From an uncultured bacterium (GTDB taxonomy: Bacteria > Cyanobacteriota > Vampirovibrionia > Gastranaerophilales > Gastranaerophilaceae): a stretch of DNA of 59,242 nt. Position numbers and translations under genes: made by a program. Positions 8,895 to 16,635 of the stretch are shown here, piece after piece; the stretch's first letter is position 1; every line of letters starts with the position of its first letter. The stretch is from NCBI GenBank assembly GCA_949300515.1, contig CASGEP010000024.1:1-59242 (forward strand), given 5' to 3'. The notes under the pieces were generated by a model that made no database searches, had not been told where the DNA came from, and was given only the letters and a program-made list of their open reading frames with translations.

Positions 8895-9590
8895 TTATAC
8901 TGCTTTTTGTTGATACTGCTCGTTTTTGACTAAACTTAATACAATGTTACAAAGTTCCTCAGGAGTATTTGCACTGTAGTGTGCAAAGTGTAAATTGTCC
9001 CCGCAGCCGTAATTTGCGGCTATGCTTATCATTTTATTTTTATGCGCCGCTTCAATATCGGTTATTGCATCCCCCGCCATAAAGCACTCGTTTGGATTTA
9101 TTGAATGCTTTTGTACGAGAAATTCGACAATGTCCGACTTTGTACAGTTGTTTTCGTAGTTATTTGTCCAGCTCGGGAGTTCTGTCGGAGTGATTAAATC
9201 TTCATAAAGACCGCAAAAATATTTTTCAAGAATTTTTGATGAAAAAATTTTGGGTTTATATGTGGCAATATACGTTTTTACTCCCAGCTCTTTTAAATCT
9301 TGCAGCATATCGACCGTTTTCGGAAAAGGTTTTGATACTGGAAGATCAAAGCGATGATATGCTTCTCTGAATGCATCCGCTATTTTTTCAATCATTTTTG
9401 TATCAATATTTGGAAATATGCTCAAAATGGTATCATACAAAGGAGGTCCGACGGGTATAACGGCATTTGGCGGGACTTCTAAGCCGCAGCGCAGAAAGGC
9501 ATCCTTTAAACCGTTTACAATTCCGCTTCGAGAATCGATAAGTGTGCCGTCTAAATCAAATATTGCCGTTGTAATAGTGTTAATGCTCAA
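8895..9590 (-). CDS. HAD-superfamily phosphatase, phosphoglycolate phosphatase-like
   Basis: Haloacid dehalogenase hydrolase of the Gph/PpaX type. Motif I is FDLDGTLIDSRSG (nucleophile and acid aspartates), motif II the threonine in YIATYKP, motif IV GDAITDIEAA, with a small alpha-helical cap between motifs I and II. Substrate unknown; phosphoglycolate or a sugar/nucleotide phosphate are typical. Start uncertain: TTG 9590 has AAAGG 8 nt upstream and is preferred; TTG 9614 extends the frame by 8 residues without an SD. Divergent from the GT2 gene across a perfect palindrome. Confidence 0.85.
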   Translation of the reverse strand: MSINTITTAIFDLDGTLIDSRSGIVNGLKDAFLRCGLEVPPNAVIPVGPPLYDTILSIFPNIDTKMIEKIADAFREAYHRFDLPVSKPFPKTVDMLQDLKELGVKTYIATYKPKIFSSKILEKYFCGLYEDLITPTELPSWTNNYENNCTKSDIVEFLVQKHSINPNECFMAGDAITDIEAAHKNKMISIAANYGCGDNLHFAHYSANTPEELCNIVLSLVKNEQYQQKAV

Positions 9591-9616
9591 AATATCATCC
9601 TTTACCGTTAACAAAA

Positions 9617-9646
9617 TTATATTATCATAAATTTATGATAATATAA
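9617..9646. promoter_or_regulatory. 30-bp perfect palindrome in a divergent intergenic region
   Basis: The half-site TTATATTATCATAAA (9617-9631) is followed at once by its exact reverse complement (9632-9646), with no spacer. It fills the gap between the HAD gene (-) and the GT2 gene (+, ATG 9652) and contains -10-like hexamers on both strands. It may be a dimeric repressor operator or a bidirectional promoter core; it has too little GC to be a good terminator. Confidence 0.5.
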
Positions 9647-9651
9647 AACTT

Positions 9652-10419
9652 ATGAAACTAACAATAATTACAGTGTGCCTGAATGCGGCGGATACAATAG
9701 ATAAAACTCTCAAAAGCATTATAAGCCAGAGCTTTAAAAACATTGAGCTTATAATCTTTGACGGCAAATCAGAGGATAACACCGTCGATATTATAAAAAA
9801 ATACAAAGATAATATCGCATTTTTCCAAAGTGCAAAAGACGACGGCGTGTACGATGCCATGAACCGCGCGCTTGAAAAAGCAAGCGGGGATTACGTTTTA
9901 TTTTTTAATGCGGGCGATACTTTTTGCAGCGAGGATGTTTTAGAAAACGCAATGAAGGTTATCTCTGAAAATGCGGATTATGACTTTGTTTTCGGTTGGT
10001 CTAAATGTATTGATAAAAACGCGGTGTGCACAAGGACTGATAAATACGATAATTATAAAAACAAAACATTTTTTGCGGATAACAACATCTGTCATCAGGC
10101 AATTTTTTATAAAAGAAGCCTGTTTTCAAACGATAAATACGACACACAAAACTTTAAAATATACGCCGATTGGGATTTTAACGTACGCTGTGTAAAGCTC
10201 AAAAAGGCAAAAATGCTTCCGCTTAATTTTGAAATCTGCAATTTTCTAACCGGGGGTATTTCAACAAATATGCAAAATTCAAAAATTTTTGAAGCGGAAA
10301 GACGTCTGATACTTAAAAAATACTTTAAGATACGCTATTTTCTCTATCAAATCGACAGATTTATGCTAAAGACGTTTAAAAGCATTTACCTGCCTTTAAG
10401 GAATATTTTTATAAAATAG
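9652..10419 (+). CDS. Family 2 glycosyltransferase
   Basis: Cytoplasmic GT-A fold transferase, expected to add a sugar from a nucleotide donor during surface polysaccharide assembly. 255 residues: N-terminal ITVCLNAADTIDKTLKSI, donor-binding FDGKSEDNT, then the metal-binding region FFNAGDTF in place of the classical DxD, and a basic C-terminus. It resembles WcaA/PGL-type GT2 enzymes. It begins a plus-strand group with UXS and Ugd. No SD is evident before ATG 9652. Confidence 0.9.
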   Translation: MKLTIITVCLNAADTIDKTLKSIISQSFKNIELIIFDGKSEDNTVDIIKKYKDNIAFFQSAKDDGVYDAMNRALEKASGDYVLFFNAGDTFCSEDVLENAMKVISENADYDFVFGWSKCIDKNAVCTRTDKYDNYKNKTFFADNNICHQAIFYKRSLFSNDKYDTQNFKIYADWDFNVRCVKLKKAKMLPLNFEICNFLTGGISTNMQNSKIFEAERRLILKKYFKIRYFLYQIDRFMLKTFKSIYLPLRNIFIK

Positions 10420-10451
10420 CGGGTTTGTTGTATAATTTTAAAAGAGGAAAG

Positions 10452-11384
10452 ATGAAAAAAATATTAATCACCGGTGCGGCAGGTTTTATAGGTTCCAATT
10501 TGACAAAAAGACTCCTTGAAGAAGGAAATTTTGTGATAGGTTTGGATAATTTTTACACCGGACAAAGGGAAAATATTAAAGATTTTCTGAATAATAAAAA
10601 CTATAAATTCATTGAACACAACGTAATTGAGCCATATGACATAGAAAGCGATGAAATATATAACCTTGCCTGCCCCGCAAGTCCGGTTCATTACCAGAAA
10701 GACCCTTTATTTACCTTTAAAACGTCTGTTTTTGGCATAATAAACGCACTTAAGCTTTCAAAAAAAACGGGTGCAAAACTCCTGCAGGCTTCTACAAGTG
10801 AAGTATACGGAGATGCACAGGTTTACCCGCAGAATGAAAAATACTTCGGAAATGTCAATCCCAACGGCATAAGAGCCTGTTACGACGAGGGTAAAAGGGC
10901 TGCAGAAACTCTCATATGCGACTATAACAGACTCTACGGGCTAAAAACAAAAATCGCACGGATTTTTAATACATACGGCGAAAATATGGATGTAAAGGAT
11001 GGCAGAGTTGTGTCAAACTTTATTATTCAGGCGCTTAAAGGAAAGGATATAACAATATACGGCGATGGCAGCCAGAGCAGGTCTTTTTGCTACGTAAGCG
11101 ATTTAATCGAAGGGCTTATTCTGCTTATGAAAAGCGACGTAAGCACCCCCGTAAACCTTGGTAATCCTGATGAATTTACAATAAAAGACTTTGCACAATA
11201 TATTTTGAATTTAACGAAATCCTCCTCAAAATGCATTTATTTGCCGCTTCCTGCGGATGACCCGTACAAAAGAAAGCCCGATATTTCTTTTGCAAAGGCA
11301 AAGCTGGGCTTTGAGCCGAAAGTAAAAATTGAGGACGGCGTTAAAAAGACAATAGAGTATTTTAAAGCAAGGATAGAAAAATGA
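10452..11384 (+). CDS. UDP-glucuronate decarboxylase (UDP-xylose synthase), SDR family
   Basis: Extended short-chain dehydrogenase that decarboxylates UDP-glucuronate to UDP-xylose. About 310 residues; NAD-binding GAAGFIGSN at the N-terminus, LQASTSEVYGD, the catalytic YxxxK as CYDEGK, and RIFNTYGENMDVKDGRVVSN, which is characteristic of the UXS branch. Start set at ATG 10452, preceded by AGAGGAAAG; the in-frame start 27 nt upstream has no SD. The stop overlaps the ugd start (ATGA), pairing the UDP-glucuronate maker with its consumer. Confidence 0.92.
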   Translation: MKKILITGAAGFIGSNLTKRLLEEGNFVIGLDNFYTGQRENIKDFLNNKNYKFIEHNVIEPYDIESDEIYNLACPASPVHYQKDPLFTFKTSVFGIINALKLSKKTGAKLLQASTSEVYGDAQVYPQNEKYFGNVNPNGIRACYDEGKRAAETLICDYNRLYGLKTKIARIFNTYGENMDVKDGRVVSNFIIQALKGKDITIYGDGSQSRSFCYVSDLIEGLILLMKSDVSTPVNLGNPDEFTIKDFAQYILNLTKSSSKCIYLPLPADDPYKRKPDISFAKAKLGFEPKVKIEDGVKKTIEYFKARIEK

Positions 11385-12676
11385 ACATATGTGTAATAGG
11401 AACGGGTTATGTGGGGCTTGTAGCGGGGGCATGTCTTGCCGAAACGGGAAACCGTGTAATTTGTGTCGACAATGACGAAAAAAAAATTAACGACTTAAAC
11501 AACGGCATTATACCCATATACGAGCCGCAGCTTGATGAATTAATAAAAACAAACACAAAAGACGGGCGCTTGAAATTTTCAGATGACATAGACAGTGCGA
11601 TAAAAAATTCTCTTGTTTGTTTCATTGCGGTCGGAACCCCGGAAGATGAATCAGGCAACGCGGATTTAAGCTGTGTTTTTGAGGTTGCAAACCAAATAGC
11701 GGACTCGCTGAACGATTATAAAGTAATAGTTAACAAATCAACAGTTCCTATAGGCACGGGAGAGAAGATATACAACCTTATAAAATCAAAAACCGACATC
11801 GATTTCGACGTTGTTTCAAATCCCGAGTTTTTAAAACAGGGTGCCGCGGTGGAGGATTTTTTAAAGCCCGACAGAGTAGTAATCGGCTCTAATTCCCAAA
11901 GAGCAACAAAAATAATGAAAGAACTTTATGCGCCCCACATACTAAACGGCAATCCCGTTATGGTTATGGACATAAAAAGCGCCGAGATGACAAAATATGC
12001 CGCAAACTGCTTTTTGGCGCTTAAGATTTCATACATAAACGAGATAGCAAATATTTGCGAAAAAACAGGCGCAGACATAAATGAAGTGAGAAACGCGGTA
12101 TGTCGGGACAGAAGAATAGGGCACCATTTTATGTTTGCGGGAATAGGTTTTGGCGGAAGCTGTTTCCCGAAAGACCTGAAAGCCCTTATTAATACGGCAA
12201 AACAAAACAATACGGACTCGCAAATTTTAAAAGCTGCGTATGAAACAAATTTAAGACAGAGAGAACTTTTTGTGGAAAAAATTAAAAATAGATTTTCAAA
12301 TGTGCAAAATCTTACGTTCGGCGTGTGGGGGCTTTCTTTTAAACCAAAAACAAATGATATGCGCGAGGCACCGTCTGTCACCATAATAAAAAGTCTCCTT
12401 GCCCAAGGGGCAAAAATAAAGGCTTTTGACCCGAAGGCACAGGATGAAGCAAGAAGGATTTTCGGTAAAGATATTGAATATTGCAAAAACTCCTATGATG
12501 CCGTTGAAAATGCGGATGCCATGCTGCTCTTAACGGAGTGGCATGAGTTTAGAACGCCTGATTTTTGTAAAATGGCACAAATTATGAAACAAAAAATAAT
12601 TTTTGACGGCAGAAACCAGTACAATCCGAAAATCATGCAGCAAGAAGGCTTTGAGTATTACAGTATCGGGAGATAA
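11381..12676 (+). CDS. ugd: UDP-glucose 6-dehydrogenase
   Basis: Oxidises UDP-glucose to UDP-glucuronate with two NAD+. 431 residues: N-terminal Rossmann motif GTGYVGLVAGACLAE, AVGTPEDESGNADLS, the central helix with NCFLALKISYINEIAN, the catalytic cysteine C261 in FGGSCFPKDL, and the C-terminal UDP-binding domain (GLSFKPKTNDMREAPS). Translationally coupled to the upstream decarboxylase; the pair gives UDP-glucuronate and UDP-xylose for LPS or capsule sugars. Confidence 0.96.
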   Translation: MNICVIGTGYVGLVAGACLAETGNRVICVDNDEKKINDLNNGIIPIYEPQLDELIKTNTKDGRLKFSDDIDSAIKNSLVCFIAVGTPEDESGNADLSCVFEVANQIADSLNDYKVIVNKSTVPIGTGEKIYNLIKSKTDIDFDVVSNPEFLKQGAAVEDFLKPDRVVIGSNSQRATKIMKELYAPHILNGNPVMVMDIKSAEMTKYAANCFLALKISYINEIANICEKTGADINEVRNAVCRDRRIGHHFMFAGIGFGGSCFPKDLKALINTAKQNNTDSQILKAAYETNLRQRELFVEKIKNRFSNVQNLTFGVWGLSFKPKTNDMREAPSVTIIKSLLAQGAKIKAFDPKAQDEARRIFGKDIEYCKNSYDAVENADAMLLLTEWHEFRTPDFCKMAQIMKQKIIFDGRNQYNPKIMQQEGFEYYSIGR

Positions 12677-12764
12677 AAAGTTAAGTAAAGTAAATTATTT
12701 TAAAATTTTGAAATAACAGGATAAATTTTGTTTTTAAAGATATACGGCGTTTTTGTCTTTTAAA

Positions 12765-12791
12765 AAGAAAGGGGCGACAAGCCCCTTTCTT
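12765..12791. terminator. Strong 11-bp hairpin between ugd and the four-wHTH gene
   Basis: AAGAAAGGGGC (12765-12775), loop GACAA, GCCCCTTTCTT (12781-12791): a perfect stem. On the plus strand the downstream sequence is only moderately T-rich; on the minus strand a T run follows. It probably ends the sugar-nucleotide operon, and could instead be an operator for the regulator that follows. Confidence 0.55.
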
Positions 12792-12831
12792 AGCTATTTA
12801 TTTGCGCGGGGGTATTTTTAAAAAAAATAAT

Positions 12832-13971
12832 ATGAAAAAAATTCAAATTTCGCAGATAAATTTTCCACCACCGGATATTAAAAATTCAGCCGACACAAAA
12901 GAAAAAACCGTTTTAAAATGGCTTATAGAATGGATTAGCACCTCAATAAGCACATCGGTTTTTGAATACGGCGATTTTTTGCCCGAAAAATCAAAACTGG
13001 CAAAGTACCTGGGTGTCAGTATAGGAACTCTGCAAAATGCAATAAGGCAAGCGGAGGACTCAGGATATTTTGAATCCCGCCAGTCGGTAGGTACGGCAAT
13101 TAAAAACCCCAGTGAGCGGAACAAAATTTTCGAGAAAACTTTTTCAAAAAAAGATGAAGCAATTTTACTTATCAAAAAATACATTGTAGACCAAAAACTC
13201 AAGACCGGCGGGCTTTTACCCTCAACAAAGGAATTATCGCAGCTTTTAAATATCGGTGAAAATACGGTAAGACTTGCTCTAAATACACTCTCAAGAGAAA
13301 ACATCATAGACACAAAAATACAAAAGGGCGGAAGGGTCGAGAGAATATATAAAAACAATTTTGACAGGCAAAGTTGTGAAAAAGTTCAACAGAAATCAAA
13401 CCTTATAGAAGCTACCGTAGAGAAAATGAAAAACTACATCATAGAAAACTACGCGGCGGGAGATAAAATTATATCAAACGAATTGTTTGCAAAGATGTTT
13501 GGTGTGAGTATCAGAACGGTTAACGAAGCCGCAAAAATTTTAAACGAACAAAATATCATCCTCTCAAGAAGGGGGCGCTACGGAACTATTTACCTTAACG
13601 ACCCGCAAAAGGTAAAAAAGCAAAAAGAAAGGGAAGAAAAATCCCTTTTTATGAGCAGGCAGGAAAACAAACCCCTGCAGGAGTCGTACCTGTACAGCTG
13701 GGAAAAGACTCTTGATGCACTTAAAAAATATATTATTCAAAACCACGGCGCAGGAGATAAAATCCCGTCCATGAAAGAACTTGCACTGATACTGAATGTC
13801 AGCACAAATACTCTCAGGCATGCTATACAAATACTTTGCGACGAAGGCTATTTAATTACACAAAGGGGCAAATACGGCGGAGTGTATATCCTTGAAATGC
13901 CGCAAAAAGAGTCAAAAGCCTTCAGATGGCTTGCGCTTAACCCGACAGCCATAAACGTGGATATTAAATAA
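12832..13971 (+). CDS. Transcriptional regulator with four tandem GntR-type winged-helix domains
   Basis: 379 residues containing four copies of a GntR-like winged helix-turn-helix and no effector domain. Approximate positions: 24-90, 107-172, 192-255 and 289-355. Each copy has the GntR pattern of a first helix, an (L/I)P/IS S-x-(K/E)-(E/L)-(L/A) step, a recognition helix (VSIGTLQNAIR, IGENTVRLALN, VSIRTVNEAAK, VSTNTLRHAIQ) and a glycine-containing wing (RRGRYGTIYL, QRGKYGGVYI). A charged linker with many K, E and R lies at about 258-285. Ordinary GntR regulators have one such domain plus a ligand domain. ATG 12832 has no good SD; TTG 12802 is a longer alternative. Position between sugar genes suggests control of surface glycan genes; ligand and targets unknown. 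Confidence 0.85.
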   Translation: MKKIQISQINFPPPDIKNSADTKEKTVLKWLIEWISTSISTSVFEYGDFLPEKSKLAKYLGVSIGTLQNAIRQAEDSGYFESRQSVGTAIKNPSERNKIFEKTFSKKDEAILLIKKYIVDQKLKTGGLLPSTKELSQLLNIGENTVRLALNTLSRENIIDTKIQKGGRVERIYKNNFDRQSCEKVQQKSNLIEATVEKMKNYIIENYAAGDKIISNELFAKMFGVSIRTVNEAAKILNEQNIILSRRGRYGTIYLNDPQKVKKQKEREEKSLFMSRQENKPLQESYLYSWEKTLDALKKYIIQNHGAGDKIPSMKELALILNVSTNTLRHAIQILCDEGYLITQRGKYGGVYILEMPQKESKAFRWLALNPTAINVDIK

Positions 13972-14008
13972 TATTAAAAATCGCGCTTATTTGTGTTAAG
14001 TTTTAGAT

Positions 14009-14842
14009 ATGGATAAAATTATTACAAATTTAATCGGCGGCGCGGGTAATCAAATGTTCCAGTATGCGGCGGGTTATGCCGCCGCAAAAAATGCAGGGTT
14101 ACCTTTGTTTGCAGATATATCATCCTTTGACGTATATAAGATAAGGAGCTTTGAACTTGAAAAGTTCGGTTTTAAAATTAATATCGCAAATGAGGATGAC
14201 ATTGCAAGATTAAACAAAAAACACCTTTTCAAAAAAACCCTCTATAAAGACAAGAAAAAAACATTTTATCCCGAAATTTTAAAAATTAAGCACGGCGCCT
14301 ACTTAAGGGGCTACTGGCAGAGCGAAAAATATTTTGCACATTTAAGAGAGGACATTTTAGAGCTTTTTGAATTCAGAAATTATGACTTTATTAAAAATAA
14401 AGACATTTTAGACAGTATAAAAAATTCAAACTCAATAAGTGTAAATCTCAGGCTGGGAGATTATATTGACGATGAAGAAAACAGAAAAATATACTTTCTG
14501 TGCACAAAAGATTACTACAAAAAAGCTTTTGATTATATCAGTAAAAACACTCAAAATCCGAGGTTTTTTGTGTTTTCGGATGAAATAGAAAAAGCCCGCG
14601 AATTTTTGCCAGAGGATTATGATTACATACTTGCGGACACTGCCAACTGGCAGGAGGATATGTATTTTATGAAAAATTGCAAACATAACATCGTTGCAAA
14701 CTCCTCTTTTTCCTGGTGGGCGGCGTGGCTCAACCAAAATCCCGAAAAAATGGTAATTTCGCCTTCCCGCTGGCTGAATAAGTACAGCGGAATATGCGAC
14801 AGGGATATGATACCTGATTTGTGGATTAAAATAGAGGTTTAA
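14009..14842 (+). CDS. Alpha-1,2-fucosyltransferase-like glycosyltransferase, family GT11
   Basis: Transfers fucose (or a related sugar) from GDP to surface glycans. 277 residues: N-terminal GGAGNQMFQYAAGYA is the GT11 signature, the peptide motif usually HxRRGDY is here VNLRLGDYID, and motif III is NSSFSWWAAWLN. Replacement of the histidine and second arginine is seen in some family members but leaves donor specificity open. The 3' end overlaps convergent GerMN gene by 4 nt. Confidence 0.9.
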   Translation: MDKIITNLIGGAGNQMFQYAAGYAAAKNAGLPLFADISSFDVYKIRSFELEKFGFKINIANEDDIARLNKKHLFKKTLYKDKKKTFYPEILKIKHGAYLRGYWQSEKYFAHLREDILELFEFRNYDFIKNKDILDSIKNSNSISVNLRLGDYIDDEENRKIYFLCTKDYYKKAFDYISKNTQNPRFFVFSDEIEKAREFLPEDYDYILADTANWQEDMYFMKNCKHNIVANSSFSWWAAWLNQNPEKMVISPSRWLNKYSGICDRDMIPDLWIKIEV

Positions 14843-15414
14843 TTAAGCGGCTGCTCTATATATATGCCTTCTCCGCCCATATATTCGACCTGTTTGCCGT
14901 CAAGATAAAGATAAACGGGCTTTTTCTGATTAAAGGAGTCAACCGTCAGTTTTATCTGTTTTATTCTGTTTTGAATACTGCTTGTGCCGCCGCCGTATTC
15001 AAAATTCCTTGTAAGGTTTACAATAATCTTTCCGTCCTCATCTTTTACCCACATCAGCTTAACATCAGCCGGTATTTCAGAGTACACACCATGTGCAAGT
15101 TCATATTTAGTAGGACCTTTTAACAGTTCATTAATTGCATCTTCAAGAGTCGGGCTTTGCGCCTCTCTTTCCACATAGTGAACGGCGCCGTCATTTGACA
15201 TAAAACAAATTTTCATCTTTTGCATTTGCGGCTTGAGCTGTTCGTCGTCATTTTCTTTCGGCTCGGGCGCTCTATTATAGTTGCTGCTGTTTTGGCTTAC
15301 GGTTGTTTTGTTTGTGTCAAGAGGCTCGTAGCTTTCTTTTCCCAGAAACACGTAAAAATAATACCCTGCGCAGATTATTAAGCAGACAATTAAAGTTCTG
15401 ATAAAAACGCCCAT
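14839..15414 (-). CDS. Membrane-anchored GerMN-domain protein
   Basis: 191 residues: one N-terminal membrane helix (about 5-25), a polar linker rich in N, P and E, and a C-terminal GerMN domain (about 65-185) with the typical LEDAINELLKGPT and IVNLTRNFEYG segments. GerMN domains occur in spore germination proteins but also widely in non-sporulating bacteria; role here unknown, probably envelope. Its ATG follows the truB stop directly (TAAATG), so it is the last gene of the translation group. Confidence 0.85.
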   Translation of the reverse strand: MGVFIRTLIVCLIICAGYYFYVFLGKESYEPLDTNKTTVSQNSSNYNRAPEPKENDDEQLKPQMQKMKICFMSNDGAVHYVEREAQSPTLEDAINELLKGPTKYELAHGVYSEIPADVKLMWVKDEDGKIIVNLTRNFEYGGGTSSIQNRIKQIKLTVDSFNQKKPVYLYLDGKQVEYMGGEGIYIEQPLN

Positions 15415-16275
15415 TTACGACTCCGATTTAAAAACTTTTTCCATCTTTAATATATTATCCGACAAATTTGCAATTGACACAAGAGAATTATTAAATATAA
15501 GCATAAATTTTTTATCATTTACCCCGGGCGCGCAATATTCTATCGGATTTCCGTTTATTACCCTGTCATACTGTGCTTTTGTTAAATCGATTCTGTTAAG
15601 GTTTAAAACATCAACGGGATTTATGGCATAATTTGCAATATCATCGGATACAACCCTTGAATCGTCCGCCTTGAAATTCCCCGCCCTCACCCTGACTAAA
15701 TCGCTCATATACGCGCCGCAGCCGAGTTTGTCACCTATATCCCTTACAAGAGAGCGGATATAGGTGCCTTTTGAACAGCTCACCCTGATTTTTGCACAAT
15801 CGCAAGCGTTAAACTCGATAAGCGAAATTTTATATATTTCGACATTTCGGGGTTTAATTTCGGGCATTTGCATATTTTTTCTTGCAATGTCGCAAAGCTT
15901 TTTCCCGCCGACTTTTATTGCACTGTAAGCAGGCGGAATTTGAGAAATTTTACCTTCAAACAGCCCTAGAGTGTCTAAAAGCTCGGATTTATCAAACTCC
16001 GGCTTTTTTATAAAAGTTTTCTCTCCTTCTTCATCCAGAGTTGTTGAAATGCAGCCGAATTTAATATCGGCAATGTATTCCTTATCGTCGTCCAAATATT
16101 CAAGAAGCCTTGAAGAATTGCCTACCGCAACCTGTAAAACGCCCTGTGCAAGCGGGTCAAGAGTGCCGGAGTGTCCGATTTTTTTAATGTTTAATATTTT
16201 TCTTAATTTACGGATAACGTCAAAAGAGGTCATGCCCTTTTGTTTGTAAATATTTAAAAAATAAGAAGGTGTCAT
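15415..16275 (-). CDS. truB: tRNA pseudouridine-55 synthase
   Basis: Converts U55 of the tRNA T-loop to pseudouridine. 286 residues; KQKGMTSFDVIRKLR at the N-terminus and the catalytic aspartate D40 in GHSGTLDPLAQG, then IPPAYSAIKV and SCSKGTYIRSLVRDIG. Overlaps rbfA by 4 nt (ATGA). Confidence 0.96.
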   Translation of the reverse strand: MTPSYFLNIYKQKGMTSFDVIRKLRKILNIKKIGHSGTLDPLAQGVLQVAVGNSSRLLEYLDDDKEYIADIKFGCISTTLDEEGEKTFIKKPEFDKSELLDTLGLFEGKISQIPPAYSAIKVGGKKLCDIARKNMQMPEIKPRNVEIYKISLIEFNACDCAKIRVSCSKGTYIRSLVRDIGDKLGCGAYMSDLVRVRAGNFKADDSRVVSDDIANYAINPVDVLNLNRIDLTKAQYDRVINGNPIEYCAPGVNDKKFMLIFNNSLVSIANLSDNILKMEKVFKSES

Positions 16276-16625
16276 TTTATCTCGCCGCGGGAAATTTTAT
16301 CTATAAGTTCGGTAACTTTTGCGCCGCGCTCAAGTGATTCATCAAGTATGAAAAGTAATGATGGAGTGTGGCGCAGTCTTATTCTTTGTCCTATGGCATG
16401 ACGTATTCGGGCAGTGTCTTTTTCAAGTGCAATGCGTGTCTGTTCTTTTGTTTTTTCATCACCGAAAACACTGTAAAATACACGCGCAGCGGAATTATCA
16501 GAGGAAACGTCCACATCCGTTATAGAAACAATTCCCGCGATATTGGGGTCTTTTATCTCGGTGCGCAAAACATCCGAAATTTCGCGCATAAGTGCTTTTC
16601 TTACTCTTTCGTTTCTTAAAGACAT
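16272..16625 (-). CDS. rbfA: Ribosome-binding factor A
   Basis: KH-fold factor that matures the 16S rRNA 5' end and the 30S subunit. 117 residues, normal size; RVRKALMREISDVLRTEIKDPN and VYYSVFG-type core (here RVFYSVFGDEK), HTPSLLFILDESLERG at the C-terminus. Lies 10 nt after infB and overlaps truB. Confidence 0.95.
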   Translation of the reverse strand: MSLRNERVRKALMREISDVLRTEIKDPNIAGIVSITDVDVSSDNSAARVFYSVFGDEKTKEQTRIALEKDTARIRHAIGQRIRLRHTPSLLFILDESLERGAKVTELIDKISRGEIK

Positions 16626-16635
16626 TTTCTCTACC

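Noticed and set aside
14839-15414. Evidence of sporulation
   Set aside because: GerMN and SPOR domains are common in non-sporulating bacteria and no spore genes are present.
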